DNA of 64,000 bases from assembly GCF_900109605.1 (NCBI RefSeq), contig NZ_FOAM01000007.1:1-64000 (forward strand). Direction: 5' to 3'. The notes below the pieces were generated by a model. The model saw only the letters and a program-made list of their open reading frames with translations, was not told the origin of the DNA and searched no databases. This DNA is from Xaviernesmea oryzae (GTDB taxonomy: Bacteria; Pseudomonadota; Alphaproteobacteria; Rhizobiales; Rhizobiaceae). Of this stretch, positions 44,585 through 54,245 are shown piece by piece. A program made the translations under genes and the position numbers. How positions within the stretch are numbered: position 1 is the first letter of the stretch; each line of letters starts with the position of its first letter.

Positions 44585-46015
44585 ATGCTGAAAAACGCGC
44601 GTAAATTCTTCATCGACGGCGCCTGGGTCGATCCGCTCGGCACCGAGACGCTCGCGGTTATCGATCCCGCGACCGAGCAGGCTTTCGAAACCATCGCGCT
44701 CGGATCCAAAGCCGATGCCGAGCGGGCGATCGCCGCGGCGCGTGCGGCTTTTCCGGCCTTCGCCGCGACGCCACGTTTGGAGCGTCTGGCGCTTATGAAG
44801 CGCATCGCTGCCGTTCTGGAGGCGCGCAATGACGAGATCGGCGACATCATTTCCCGCGAGATGGGCGCACCGCTTGCCATGGCGCGCAGCGACCAGGCCG
44901 GCATCGGGCTTTATCATATCCAGGAGACCATCCGGGCGATGGAGAGCTTTGCCTTCGACTATATGCAGGGCACGACCCGCATCGTGCATGAGCCTGTCGG
45001 CGTCGTCGGCATGATCACGCCGTGGAACTGGCCGATGAACCAGATCGCAGCCAAGGTGGCGCCGGCGCTGGCCACCGGCTGCACCATGGTGCTGAAGCCT
45101 TCGGAGATCGCGCCCTTGAGCGCCATTCTCTTTGCCGAAGCTTTGGAAGAGGCCGGCGTGCCCAAAGGCGTGTTCAACCTCGTCCAGGGCGACGGGCCGA
45201 CGGTCGGCTCCGTGCTGGCCTCCCATCCTGAGGTCGACATGATTTCCTTCACCGGCTCGACGCGGGCCGGCATCGCGGTCGCCCAGGCAGCCGCGCCGAC
45301 CGTCAAGCGCGTGCATCAGGAGCTTGGCGGCAAGTCGCCCTATATCGTGCTGCGCAGCGCCGAGCTTGCCGATGCGGTGACGCTCGGCGTCGGCAAGATC
45401 ATGGAAAATTCCGGCCAATCGTGCAATGCGCCGACGCGCATGCTGGTGCCGGCCGACCGGATGGACGACGCGATTCTGGCAGCCCGCGCGGCGGCCGACG
45501 CTATTCGTGTCGGGCCGCCGGCCGATCCGCAAACCCAGATCGGACCTCTGGTCAGCCAAGCGCAGTTCGACAAGGTGCAGGCGCTGATCAACAAGGGCAT
45601 CGAAGAGGGCGCCGAGCTCGTAGCCGGCGGTCCGGGCCGGCCACCGCACCTCAACGCCGGCTATTATGTCCGTCCGACCGTCTTCGCCCGCGTCACCAAT
45701 GACATGACGATCGCGCGCGAGGAAATTTTCGGCCCGGTGCTCTCGATTCTCGGCTATGAGACGACGGAAGAGGCCATCGCCATCGCCAATGACACGCCCT
45801 ATGGCCTGGCGGCCTATGTTCAGGGCGCGCCGGAGGAGGCAAAGGCGGTGGCCGCGCAGCTGCGTGCTGGAACCATCAGGCTCAACCGCTCCGCCTGGGA
45901 CGGCGCTGCACCTTTTGGCGGCTACAAACAATCCGGCAATGGCCGCGAATATGGCAAGTTCGGCCTGCACGAATTCACGGAAATCAAGGGCATCGTCGGC
46001 TATGGCGATGTGTGA
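44585..46015 (+). CDS. NAD(P)-dependent aldehyde dehydrogenase
   Basis: The 476-residue enzyme oxidises aldehydes to acids. The catalytic residues are present: Asn148 (PWNWP), Lys171, Glu246 (HQELGGKSP) and Cys280 (NSGQSCNAPTRM). The length and the lack of extra domains match the general ALDH family. The substrate cannot be told from the sequence. The ATG at 44585 is preceded by GGGAGA; the frame is open for a long way upstream but is shadowed there by the methyltransferase gene. It seems to stand alone. Confidence 0.94.
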   Translation: MLKNARKFFIDGAWVDPLGTETLAVIDPATEQAFETIALGSKADAERAIAAARAAFPAFAATPRLERLALMKRIAAVLEARNDEIGDIISREMGAPLAMARSDQAGIGLYHIQETIRAMESFAFDYMQGTTRIVHEPVGVVGMITPWNWPMNQIAAKVAPALATGCTMVLKPSEIAPLSAILFAEALEEAGVPKGVFNLVQGDGPTVGSVLASHPEVDMISFTGSTRAGIAVAQAAAPTVKRVHQELGGKSPYIVLRSAELADAVTLGVGKIMENSGQSCNAPTRMLVPADRMDDAILAARAAADAIRVGPPADPQTQIGPLVSQAQFDKVQALINKGIEEGAELVAGGPGRPPHLNAGYYVRPTVFARVTNDMTIAREEIFGPVLSILGYETTEEAIAIANDTPYGLAAYVQGAPEEAKAVAAQLRAGTIRLNRSAWDGAAPFGGYKQSGNGREYGKFGLHEFTEIKGIVGYGDV

Positions 46016-46117
46016 GGCGGGCTGAGCCTGCCGCGGAAACAAGCCTTCTCCTCGTGGTGCGGCCGCCTTGGAAAAAATTGGCGGCCGGGCGGCGAAACTT
46101 TTTTCGGCTGACCTCGT

Positions 46118-46384
46118 TCAGGAGCAAATGCGTCTGTTCTTGCCATGGCGGTTGCCGGTCTGGCCGAGATTCGAGGCCAGCACGATCCTGCGCATGACAC
46201 CGAAAAGCTCCCGCAGCAGCATGTCGCGATCTGGGGAGACATGCTGTGTCTGCCTGTCGGCAAGCGCACGCGCGACAAGCGCGCCGATATCCTCGCGATG
46301 TCGGCAGAAGCGCGCAGCCATGCGCAGCAGATCTTTGTGAAGATCGATTTCGTCGGCCGTTCTCTCGTCCCGGGCCTCGGACAT
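46118..46384 (-). CDS. Short protein resembling sigma factor region 2 only
   Basis: The 88-residue protein has the order of an ECF sigma factor region 2: KDLLRMAARFCRHREDIGALVARALADRQ, then LLRELFGVMRRIVLA, comparable to the helices that bind core polymerase and the -10 element. Region 4 is absent, so it cannot act as a normal sigma factor. The ATG at 46384 has a strong GGAGGGAG nine bases before it, which supports translation. It converges with the ALDH gene and diverges from the esterase gene. It may instead be an unrelated helical protein. Confidence 0.5.
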   Translation of the reverse strand: MSEARDERTADEIDLHKDLLRMAARFCRHREDIGALVARALADRQTQHVSPDRDMLLRELFGVMRRIVLASNLGQTGNRHGKNRRICS

Positions 46385-46539
46385 GCAGTCTCCCTCCTCT
46401 TCTGTTGAAGTAGAAGAAGAATGCGCGGCCGCCCGCCCTGTTCCTGTCCGCCAGCGTACCAAGGGTGCTATCCTCCGAGATTTTCCTCAGCCTTAAGATG
46501 CGGGGCGTGTCTGGAATCGCTTCCATCAGAATGTCCTAA

Positions 46540-47484
46540 TTGATAGACTTCCGACGTTTCGCAGGCGCGTCTAAGGGGCTGGATACGACTTTGAAGAAGC
46601 GGCGTTTTTCTCTCTGGCTCGGCCTTGCAGGGGTCGGATGCTTGCTATTTCTGGCTTATTGCGGATGGAAGCGCGTGGATGAGCCTTGGGGCGATCAGCG
46701 CGTTGCCTTTCGCCCTGCGAACCAGGATTGCGCCAGCACCGGCGCGATGCGCTATTGCATCTATCGAGATTCGCGCGGAACGAATGGCGACGTTCTCTAC
46801 TATCTCCACGGCCGAAATCTCGACGAGAACGTCTGGAACGACGACACCTATTTCACGGCGTTGCTGCAGGCGGAATGGCAGCGGCTCGGCCTTGCCGCGC
46901 CGACCGTGGTCGCGCTGTCTTATGGCCGCAGCTGGCTGCTGACGACGAAGGGTCAGCGCGCCGAAAGCGGCATGATCGAGGACCTGATGGCGCATATTCC
47001 GGAGATCGAGGGCAAGCTCGGCAAGCCCAATCATCGGCTGCTGATGGGGGAGTCGATGGGCGGCCTCAATGCTCTCGTTCTCGGGCTCAGCCAGCCTACG
47101 GCGTTCGAGCGCGTCGCGGCGCTGTGCCCCGGGCTCTACAGCGTCTCGCCCTTTGCCCCGCTCGCACAGATCAGCCAGGCGATCACGGGCACCGGCGCCA
47201 GCCCCAAGATTGCCTTCGGCGTCTGGCTGATGGCGCGCCATTATCTGGCCGATGAGGCGGAATGGCAGCGCATGTCGCCGCTCTCATTGATCGAGCAGGC
47301 CGACGCCAACTATCCCGCTCTTTATCTGTCCTGCGGCCTCTATGATGCCTATGGCAATTTCGAGGGATTGCAGCGTCTTATGGAACGCGCAGCAATCCGT
47401 GGCGTCGAGACCGAATGGCACCCGCTTTATGGCGGTCACTGTGCCATCGACATTCCGTCGCTGGCCAGGTTCCTGGCCTCATGA
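46540..47484 (+). CDS. Membrane-anchored putative esterase (alpha/beta hydrolase)
   Basis: The protein has one hydrophobic segment near the N-terminus (LGLAGVGCLLFLAYCGW) and then a domain of the putative esterase type (PF00756-like), with the nucleophile Ser in GESMGG (about residue 172). An oxyanion region YYLHGRNLDENVW and a late GGHCAID that holds the catalytic His are also present. It probably faces the periplasm. The frame opens with TTG at 46540; a TTG at 46591, with AAGGGG before it and MKKRRF as its first residues, is at least as likely. Substrate unknown. Confidence 0.8.
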   Translation: MIDFRRFAGASKGLDTTLKKRRFSLWLGLAGVGCLLFLAYCGWKRVDEPWGDQRVAFRPANQDCASTGAMRYCIYRDSRGTNGDVLYYLHGRNLDENVWNDDTYFTALLQAEWQRLGLAAPTVVALSYGRSWLLTTKGQRAESGMIEDLMAHIPEIEGKLGKPNHRLLMGESMGGLNALVLGLSQPTAFERVAALCPGLYSVSPFAPLAQISQAITGTGASPKIAFGVWLMARHYLADEAEWQRMSPLSLIEQADANYPALYLSCGLYDAYGNFEGLQRLMERAAIRGVETEWHPLYGGHCAIDIPSLARFLAS

Positions 47485-47512
47485 GCTGTATCTCGAAGCA
47501 GCCGCCACGGCC

Positions 47513-48907
47513 TCAAACGGCCAGACATGCAACCGCCTTGTGCCAGCGCGCGGCATAATCGCCTATATCAAGCGGCGCCACCGCGCTGGCCTCGGGCTTG
47601 GAGGCGATGGCGCCGGTGAGAAGCGCCGCACCGGCGGAGGTGCCGGTCGAGCCTTGAAGCGCCAGAACCTCGGCGCCGGTGACGCCGGAAAGCGCGGCGA
47701 GATAGGTTGGATTGGCGCAGAACGGGCCTTCCACCAGGATCGGCCCGTCCCGGCCGAGAAGCGACAGGCCTTCGGCGGTCATCAGCGCGAGATAAAGGGC
47801 AATGGCCGCATGGCGCTCGGCATTGCTGACGCTATCGGCCTGCGTCCATCCGCCCTTTCGCCCCGGAAAGGGCCCGGAGCCGGGCGCGGCATTGGGCAAG
47901 ACCATCAGTCCGCGCGCGATGACATCGGGCACGGCGGCGGCGATCGCGTCCGTGCTCTCCGGCGCGAGCCCTTCGCTCAGGAGTTCATATTCGCGCCCGC
48001 CCATGAAGCGGGCCGAGGGCACGGCGCGGCCGAGCGCGTCGACATTGGCGAGCGTGTCGCGGGCGGGGTCGAGATGGTCGAGATCGCCTGATACGGCGAA
48101 GCTCACCACCCAGGTCCCGGTCGAGACCACCGAAAAGGCGCCCTGGCGCGCCATCAGATGCGGCAGCAGCGAGGCATTGCTGTCATGCAGGCCGCAGAAG
48201 ACCGGGATATTCGCAGGCAAGCCGATCTCGGCGGCGATCTCCGGCTTGACCGGGCCGAGCGCGTCGAAGGCCGGCCGCACCGGCGCCATCCGGTCTGTGA
48301 GCCCAAGCCGCTCGACCAAGCTTGAAAATGCGCCGTCGCGCGGACGCCAGAGATCGGTGTGACAGCCGAGCGAGGTCACCTCATTGGCGAGAACGCCTGT
48401 CAGACGTCCCGACCAATATTGCGCATAGGTGACGATGGTCGCGACGCGCTCGAAATCCGTCGGGAAAGCGGTCTTCTGGTAGTGCAGCTGTGCGCCGAGA
48501 TTGAGCCCGCCGGAAAGCCGTGGCGAAAAGGTCTCGGCGAAATCTGGCCTGAGGCGGTCATAGGCTGCCTGAATCTCGGCGGGATAGAGATGCTCGTAAT
48601 CGAGGACTGGCATGGCAAGCCCGCCCTTGGCATCGAGCAGCGCGGCCGCCGCGCCATGGGTGGTGACGGAGATGGCCTGAAAGCTGGTCTCCTGATAGAT
48701 CGCGCCGAGCGCCTCCAGGATGAAGCGCCAGAGCCCTTCCGTATCGTAATGCGGATAAAGGCCGTCGGTCAGCACCCGGTTCGGCATGCGCCGCGCCGCG
48801 ATCTCGGCGCCGCTCTCGCGCTCGACCACCACCAGCTTGGCATTGGTCTTGCCGATGTCGATGACGGCGATGCGGGAAATCTGGTCAGGCATGGGGATGC
48901 GGCTCAT
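47513..48907 (-). CDS. rhaK: L-rhamnulose kinase (FGGY family)
   Basis: The 464-residue sugar kinase has the FGGY N-terminal motif [15 protein letters not shown] and a C-terminal ATP-binding part ([19 protein letters not shown]). In R. leguminosarum RhaK phosphorylates the rhamnose-derived ketose and is also needed for import by the ABC system. It is the last gene of the rha transport operon; its ATG overlaps the stop of the mutarotase gene by three bases. It converges with the esterase gene. Confidence 0.9.
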   Translation of the reverse strand: MSRIPMPDQISRIAVIDIGKTNAKLVVVERESGAEIAARRMPNRVLTDGLYPHYDTEGLWRFILEALGAIYQETSFQAISVTTHGAAAALLDAKGGLAMPVLDYEHLYPAEIQAAYDRLRPDFAETFSPRLSGGLNLGAQLHYQKTAFPTDFERVATIVTYAQYWSGRLTGVLANEVTSLGCHTDLWRPRDGAFSSLVERLGLTDRMAPVRPAFDALGPVKPEIAAEIGLPANIPVFCGLHDSNASLLPHLMARQGAFSVVSTGTWVVSFAVSGDLDHLDPARDTLANVDALGRAVPSARFMGGREYELLSEGLAPESTDAIAAAVPDVIARGLMVLPNAAPGSGPFPGRKGGWTQADSVSNAERHAAIALYLALMTAEGLSLLGRDGPILVEGPFCANPTYLAALSGVTGAEVLALQGSTGTSAGAALLTGAIASKPEASAVAPLDIGDYAARWHKAVACLAV

Positions 48908-49224
48908 GGAAGGTGAAACAGCGTCACGAGTTGGCCCTGGACGGGCGAATTGTCCGGGTTGGTCTCCATGATGTCGGCCATATGGGCCCACCAGCGCTTC
49001 ATCACGGGATGATCGGGCAGGGCGTCCATGCCGTGATCCCTCGGCCGGGTCAGCCGGCCGAACAGCGTGTTGGTTTCCCGGTCCAGATGGATCGAATAGT
49101 CGCTGACGCCGGCCTCGCGCAGAAGCGTCACCAGCTCCGGCCAGATCGCGTCGTGGCGGCGGCGATATTCCTCCTCCATCCCGGGATGGAGCGTCATGGT
49201 GAAAGCATGGATTTCGCTGGTCAT
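48904..49224 (-). CDS. rhaM: L-rhamnose mutarotase
   Basis: The 106-residue enzyme (called RhaU in R. leguminosarum) interconverts the alpha and beta anomers of L-rhamnose. Hallmarks are [25 protein letters not shown] and the C-terminal [17 protein letters not shown]. Its ATG overlaps the stop of the permease gene rhaQ and its own stop overlaps rhaK, so these proteins are made together. Confidence 0.94.
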   Translation of the reverse strand: MTSEIHAFTMTLHPGMEEEYRRRHDAIWPELVTLLREAGVSDYSIHLDRETNTLFGRLTRPRDHGMDALPDHPVMKRWWAHMADIMETNPDNSPVQGQLVTLFHLP

Positions 49225-50252
49225 TGCCGGCTCATGGCTTTGATGCGTCCGGCGACGATCGGCAAGGCGATGGTGACGATCAACAGCAGGCCGATGAAGA
49301 TCGACATGACGATCCCTGGCACATTGAGCAGTCCGAGACCGAAGGTGACGAGGCCCATGACGAAGGCCGCGATGACAACGCCGCCGATCGTGCCGGCTCC
49401 GCCGAGGATGGAAACGCCGCCGAGCACGACCATGGTCACCACTTCCAGCTCCCATCCTTGCGCGATCGAGGGGCGGGTGGAGCCGAGCCGGGAGGTCAGG
49501 CAGATCGCGGCGATGCCGCTCATCAGCCCGGTCAGCAGGAAGAGGATGAACTTCACGCGCTCGACCGGGATGCCGGAAAAGCGGGCGGCGAAGTCATTGT
49601 TGCCGATGACGAAAACCTGCCGGCCGAAATTGGTGGCATGCAGCAGGATCGCGAAGAGAATAGCGAAGCCGGCAAACAGCATCAGCTCGAAGGAGATCGG
49701 CCCCAGCACATAGCCCTGGCCGAAGAAGGCGAAGCTATCGGGATAGTTGCCATAGGCCTTGTCGCCGAGCACGATATAGGAAATGCCGCGATAGAGGCTC
49801 ATCGTGCCGATGGTCACGACGATGGACGGAAGCTTCATGGCGGAGACGAGCAAGCCATTGACCAGCCCGCAGCCAAGGCCGACGGACAGCCCGATCGCCA
49901 GCAGTGCCGCCGTGCCGAAGCCGGCCTGGGCTGCCGCACCCATGGCGGTGGAGGCGAGCGCGATGATCGCGGCGACCGAGAGATCGATCTCGCCCGAGAT
50001 TACCAGGAGCGCCATGGCGAAGGCGATCAGCGCCTTTTCCGTGAAGTTGAAGGTGGCGTCGGACAGGTTCCAGATATTGAGGAAGTAAGGAGACGCTAAG
50101 GCATTGGCGATGAAGATTACCACCGCCACACCGAAGAGCAGCACTTCCCAGCGGCGCAGGATTCGCGCAATCGGTGTGCCCAGCCGGTCGGGAATTGCGC
50201 GACGGGTCGCCGTGCTTCCATGTGCCTGGGCGTCGGGAATCGTTTGGGTCAT
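49221..50252 (-). CDS. rhaQ: Rhamnose ABC transporter permease RhaQ
   Basis: The 343-residue permease belongs to the ribose/rhamnose (BPD_transp_2) group, with about ten helices. The region [25 protein letters not shown] is the family's typical DLSV.....L signature. It pairs with RhaP as the heterodimeric channel. The order behind rhaT and rhaP matches R. leguminosarum. The ATG overlaps the rhaP stop by four bases. Confidence 0.93.
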   Translation of the reverse strand: MTQTIPDAQAHGSTATRRAIPDRLGTPIARILRRWEVLLFGVAVVIFIANALASPYFLNIWNLSDATFNFTEKALIAFAMALLVISGEIDLSVAAIIALASTAMGAAAQAGFGTAALLAIGLSVGLGCGLVNGLLVSAMKLPSIVVTIGTMSLYRGISYIVLGDKAYGNYPDSFAFFGQGYVLGPISFELMLFAGFAILFAILLHATNFGRQVFVIGNNDFAARFSGIPVERVKFILFLLTGLMSGIAAICLTSRLGSTRPSIAQGWELEVVTMVVLGGVSILGGAGTIGGVVIAAFVMGLVTFGLGLLNVPGIVMSIFIGLLLIVTIALPIVAGRIKAMSRQ

Positions 50253-51259
50253 GCGGCAAGCTCCTGGCTGCGCGGTGCGGCGGCGCGGTCGCGCAGGATG
50301 ATGCGTCCACGGGTGCGCTCGCGCCGGGCGTTGAAGAGAACGGCAAGAATGATGACGGAGCCGGAGATCGCCATCTGCGTGAAGGGCGAGATGCCGATGA
50401 CGGGCAGCGCATTCTTGATCACGCCGAGGAACAGGGCCCCCAACACGGTGCCGACCACCGTGCCGACGCCGCCGGCAATTGCCACCCCGCCGATGACGCA
50501 GGCCGCGACGCTATCGAGCTCGAAGCCATTGGCGATATCGACATAGGCGACCGCATAGCGCGAGACCCAGAGATAGCTCGAAAGACCGGCCAGGGCGCCT
50601 GAGAGGACGAAGGCGAGATAGCGCGTGCGCCCGACATTGATGCCGGCATAGACGGCCGCCACCGGATTGCCGCCCGCGGCATAGGCGGCGCGGCCGAAGG
50701 GGCTGTAGCGCAGGAGCGCGGCGATGAAGACGACGACGGCGATCGCGCACCAGGACAGGACCGGCAGGCCGAGCACCACGCTGCGCGGCACGTCGAGAAA
50801 AGTGGGCGTCATCTGATGCGCATTCACCCAGGCGCCGCCTGACAGGACGAAAGCCATGCCGCGATAGATCGTCAGCGTGCCGAGCGTGACGACGATCGGC
50901 GGAATTTCCAGCCGCCAGACCAGAAAGCCGTTGATCGCCCCGAGCGCCGCGCCGATCGCAATGGCGGCAAGCACGAGAACCGGCAGTGGCACGGCGGGAA
51001 AGGCGGCATTGACCATGGCGATCGCCATGCCGGTAAAGGCCAGATTGGCCGCCACCGACAGGTCGATGGCCTTGGTGAGGATCACCACCATCTGGGCCAG
51101 CGCCAGAATGATGAGGATTGCGGTGTCATTGAAGATCCGCCCGAGATTGTCGGGGCTGGCAAAGCCGGCCGCGCGCGTGGCAAAGCCAGCCACCATCAGG
51201 GCAATGATCAGGAACAGCAGCGTCTCGCGCCGTTTGAGAAAGCGGGCCATGGGTGTCAT
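50249..51259 (-). CDS. rhaP: Rhamnose ABC transporter permease RhaP
   Basis: The 336-residue permease of the BPD_transp_2 group has the signature QMVVILTKAIDLSVAANLAFTGM, and the INGFLVWRLEIPPIVVTLGTLTIYRG segment is conserved with RhaQ. It is the partner channel protein. It begins three bases after the rhaT stop. Confidence 0.93.
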   Translation of the reverse strand: MTPMARFLKRRETLLFLIIALMVAGFATRAAGFASPDNLGRIFNDTAILIILALAQMVVILTKAIDLSVAANLAFTGMAIAMVNAAFPAVPLPVLVLAAIAIGAALGAINGFLVWRLEIPPIVVTLGTLTIYRGMAFVLSGGAWVNAHQMTPTFLDVPRSVVLGLPVLSWCAIAVVVFIAALLRYSPFGRAAYAAGGNPVAAVYAGINVGRTRYLAFVLSGALAGLSSYLWVSRYAVAYVDIANGFELDSVAACVIGGVAIAGGVGTVVGTVLGALFLGVIKNALPVIGISPFTQMAISGSVIILAVLFNARRERTRGRIILRDRAAAPRSQELAA

Positions 51260-51262
51260 CCT

Positions 51263-52798
51263 TCAGGCGTTGCCGGTGGCGGCGCGCACGAGCGTTTCCG
51301 GCGTCAGGCCGTCGCGGTCGAAGAGCCCGGCCATCAGCCCCTCCTTCATCACCATCACCCGGTCGGCCATGCCGAGCACTTCGGGCAGTTCGGAGGAGAT
51401 CATGATGATGGACAGGCCTTCGGCCGCCAGTTCCGAAATGAAGCCGTGGACAGCCGCCTTCGAGCCGATATCGATGCCCTTGGTCGGCTCATCAAGGATG
51501 ATGACCTTGGGCTTGGTGGCCAGCCATTTGCCGATCACCACCTTCTGCTGGTTTCCGCCCGACAGCGTGCCTACGGGAACGGAAAGTGCTGCGGCGCGCA
51601 GATCCAGCCGCTCGGCATAGGTGCGTGCCAGCGCAAACTCCTCCGATGCGCGCAAAAAGCCTTGGCGGGAGGTGCGCGCCAGCGAAGGCAGCGTCATGTT
51701 CTGATAGATCGGCATGGGCAGGGCCAGGCCATGGCGGCCGCGCTCTTCCGGCACATAGACGATACCGGCGGCAATCGCGTCACGCGGGCTGGCGATCGTC
51801 ACGTCCCGCCCTTCGAGCGCCAGACTGCCGCCGGACGGGCGCGTGATCCCGAACAGCGCCTGAGCCAGTTCCGAGCGCCCTGCGCCAATCAGGCCATAGA
51901 CGCCGAGGATCTCGCCCTTGTGCAGCGTGAAGGAAATATCGCGAAACTCGGTCGGATGCGTGTATCTCTTGACCTCCAGCACTGGCGCGCCCGGCGTCAC
52001 CGCGATCTTCGGAAAGGCGTCCTTGACATCGCGCCCGACCATGAGGCGCACGATGGCGTCCTGCGGCGTCTCTTTCAGCCGGCCGGCGCCGACCGAGCGA
52101 CCATCGCGGAAGACCACGAAGTTCTCGGCAATCTCGTAGACCTCGTCGAATTTGTGGCTGATGAACAGCACCGCTTTGCCCGATGCCTTGAGGTTTTCGA
52201 CGATGCGGAAGAGATCGTCGATTTCCTTGCGGGACAGTGCCGCTGTCGGCTCGTCCATGATGACGATGCGTGCCTCGATCGACAAGGCACGGGCAATCGC
52301 CACCAGATGCCTCTGGGCAATCGACAGATCTTTCAGCCTGATGTCGGGATCGATCGGCGCTTCCAGCGAGGCGAGCAGATCGGCGGCGCGGGCCTTCATT
52401 TGGCCCCAGTCGATGCGGCCGAAGCGACCGCGCGGCGCATGGCCGAGAAAGATGTTTTCCGCCACCGTCAGCTCATCGAACAGCACGGTCTCTTGATGGA
52501 TCGCGGTCACGCCGTGATCCACGGCGCCTTGCGCAGTGGCAAAGCGCACGGGCTTGCCGTCGATCAGGATTTCGCCTTCGGTCGGGCGGTAGATGCCGGT
52601 CAGGATCTTGACCAGGGTGGATTTGCCGGCGCCGTTTTCGCCGATCAGCGCGGTCACCTGGCCCGGATAGAGCGCGATCGACACGCCGTCCAACGCCCGC
52701 ACACCGGGAAAGACCTGGGAGATGCCGCGCATCTCCAGGATCGGCGCGCCATTGGCTGCGGCCTCGGCCGTCAGAGGCTTCTGGATCGTTGCGTTCAT
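51263..52798 (-). CDS. rhaT: Rhamnose ABC transporter ATPase (double ABC domain)
   Basis: The 511-residue ATPase has two ABC domains as in RbsA/MglA. Domain 1 has GENGAGKSTLVKIL and IVIMDEPTAALS. Domain 2 has a degenerate Walker A (GLIGAGRSELAQALFG) but an intact signature (LSGGNQQKVVIGKWL) and a Walker B with DEPTKGIDIG. This asymmetry is normal for sugar importers. It is separated from rhaS by 389 bases that carry hairpins and a putative operator, so its expression may be set apart from that of rhaS. Confidence 0.94.
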   Translation of the reverse strand: MNATIQKPLTAEAAANGAPILEMRGISQVFPGVRALDGVSIALYPGQVTALIGENGAGKSTLVKILTGIYRPTEGEILIDGKPVRFATAQGAVDHGVTAIHQETVLFDELTVAENIFLGHAPRGRFGRIDWGQMKARAADLLASLEAPIDPDIRLKDLSIAQRHLVAIARALSIEARIVIMDEPTAALSRKEIDDLFRIVENLKASGKAVLFISHKFDEVYEIAENFVVFRDGRSVGAGRLKETPQDAIVRLMVGRDVKDAFPKIAVTPGAPVLEVKRYTHPTEFRDISFTLHKGEILGVYGLIGAGRSELAQALFGITRPSGGSLALEGRDVTIASPRDAIAAGIVYVPEERGRHGLALPMPIYQNMTLPSLARTSRQGFLRASEEFALARTYAERLDLRAAALSVPVGTLSGGNQQKVVIGKWLATKPKVIILDEPTKGIDIGSKAAVHGFISELAAEGLSIIMISSELPEVLGMADRVMVMKEGLMAGLFDRDGLTPETLVRAATGNA

Positions 52799-52846
52799 AA
52801 TGAGACCTGTGGAGACGCAGCTTGCAGGGAACGTTTTCGGGAGATC

Positions 52847-52873
52847 CGCCGCCGGCAGGATGCGCCGGCGGCG
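52847..52873. other. GC-rich hairpin upstream of rhaT
   Basis: A perfect 10-bp stem (CGCCGCCGGC and complement) with a seven-base loop lies 49 bases before the rhaT start. There is no U-run, so it probably acts in mRNA stability or processing between rhaS and rhaT. Confidence 0.4.
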
Positions 52874-52875
52874 AA

Positions 52876-52892
52876 TTCAATCATTATCGATC
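52876..52892 (-). promoter_or_regulatory. Putative RhaR operator 3, upstream of rhaT
   Basis: On the minus strand the sequence is GATCGATAATGATTGAA. It matches the two copies in the rhaR-rhaD gap at 13 or 14 of 17 positions by my reading. It lies 78 bases before rhaT in an otherwise GC-rich gap. Confidence 0.5.
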
Positions 52893-53187
52893 ATAATCAA
52901 TCAACAGTCGGCGGGACGTGATGCGTATGGCCGGGGACCGAGACATGATCGAGCAATCTGAAGTCTGACAGCTCGATCCGCCTGCCGGCGTCGGCAACGA
53001 CGAGCCACGCATCTCCTCTCGCCCACCGGAGCCCGATGGCGGGAAGAGACGCACGATCACGCCGCCCGTCCGATCAAAAGAAAAGGCCCTATGTTTGAGT
53101 GGCCTCTCCCCATCGGGAAAAGGGCCACGCAGGGAAGGCTTCGCAGTCCCTCTGGCTTCTCAGAGGGACCGCCTTCAGCGACGGTTC
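52893..53187. other. Rest of the rhaS-rhaT intergenic region
   Basis: Two inverted repeats lie here: GTCCCTCT paired with its complement across 53147-53168, about 20 bases before the end of rhaS in plus coordinates, and a longer imperfect one at 53085-53128. The second is followed, on the minus strand, by TTTTCTTTT. They could attenuate transcription after the abundant binding-protein gene. Confidence 0.4.
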
Positions 53188-54183
53188 TCAGAAGACCTTC
53201 GAGAACTGGTCGATGTTGCCGGCATTGTAGATGAAGGGGGCGCCCATGGCGGCTTCGCCATTTTCGCCGACCTTGATCTTACCCATGCGGCCGGCTTCGA
53301 TCTCCGAGCCCGGCTTGCCGTCGGTATCGCCCTTGACCAGGTGATAGCTGATCTGGGCGGCGCTGTAACCGAGGTCGATCGGGTTCCAGATCGCGAATTC
53401 CTTGGTCGCGCCCGACTTGATGGCGCCGGCCATTTCAGACGGCAGACCCAGGCCGGTGACATAGACCTGGCCGATCTTGCCGGCATCCTTGACGGCCTGG
53501 GAGGCAGCGAGCACGCCGACCGTCGTCGGTGCGACGATGACCTTGACGTTCGGGTTCGAGGTGAGAAGGCCCTGGGCCTCGCGATAGCTCTTGTCCGAGA
53601 GGTCGTCACCATAGACCGTGGTGACCAGCTTGAGGCCAGGGAAGTCCTTCAGCTGCTTCTTCATCTCGCCGATCCAGATGTTCTGGTTGGTCGAGGTGGT
53701 GGTGGCCGAGAGGATGGCGAAATCACCCTTGCCGCCTTCGAGATGGTCGGCGGCCAGCTGCAGGCACATCTTGCCGATCAGCTCGTTGGACGAGGGGTTG
53801 AGCTGCAGGATGCGGCCGGCAGGCGCAACGCCGGAATCCCAGGAAATGACCTTGATGCCGCGCTGCGCGGCCTTCTTCAGGGCCGGAACGACCGCGTCTG
53901 GATCGTTGGCCGAAATCGCGATGGCGTTGACGCCCTGGGCGATCAGCGCGTTGATGACTTCGATCTGGCCTTCGGCCGTCGTCGAGGTCGGGCCGGTATA
54001 GATGATTTCAACGCCGCCGAGCTCCTTGGCGGCTTCCTGCGCGCCCTTGTTGGCAGCTTCGAAGAAGCCATTGCCGAGCGACTTGACGACGAGGCCGATC
54101 TTGATGTCGGCGGCCGAAGCGCCGCTCGCCATCAGGGCCACGGCCAGCGCCACACCGGCTGCCAGAGCTTTCTTCAATGTCAT
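53188..54183 (-). CDS. rhaS: Rhamnose ABC transporter substrate-binding protein
   Basis: The 331-residue periplasmic protein has a signal peptide ending in ASGASA and then ADIKIGLVVKSLGNGFFEAANKGAQEAAKELG, of the Peripla_BP_4 (ribose-type) fold. It captures L-rhamnose for RhaTPQ. It lies between rhaR and rhaT. The gene has AGGAGGAAAGACC directly before its start, a strong ribosome site fitting a protein needed in large amounts. Confidence 0.94.
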   Translation of the reverse strand: MTLKKALAAGVALAVALMASGASAADIKIGLVVKSLGNGFFEAANKGAQEAAKELGGVEIIYTGPTSTTAEGQIEVINALIAQGVNAIAISANDPDAVVPALKKAAQRGIKVISWDSGVAPAGRILQLNPSSNELIGKMCLQLAADHLEGGKGDFAILSATTTSTNQNIWIGEMKKQLKDFPGLKLVTTVYGDDLSDKSYREAQGLLTSNPNVKVIVAPTTVGVLAASQAVKDAGKIGQVYVTGLGLPSEMAGAIKSGATKEFAIWNPIDLGYSAAQISYHLVKGDTDGKPGSEIEAGRMGKIKVGENGEAAMGAPFIYNAGNIDQFSKVF

Positions 54184-54245
54184 TGGTCTTTCCTCCTGTT
54201 GGGTAGACTTTGCGGTTTCCCTCCTCGATTCCGCAGCGCAACCGC

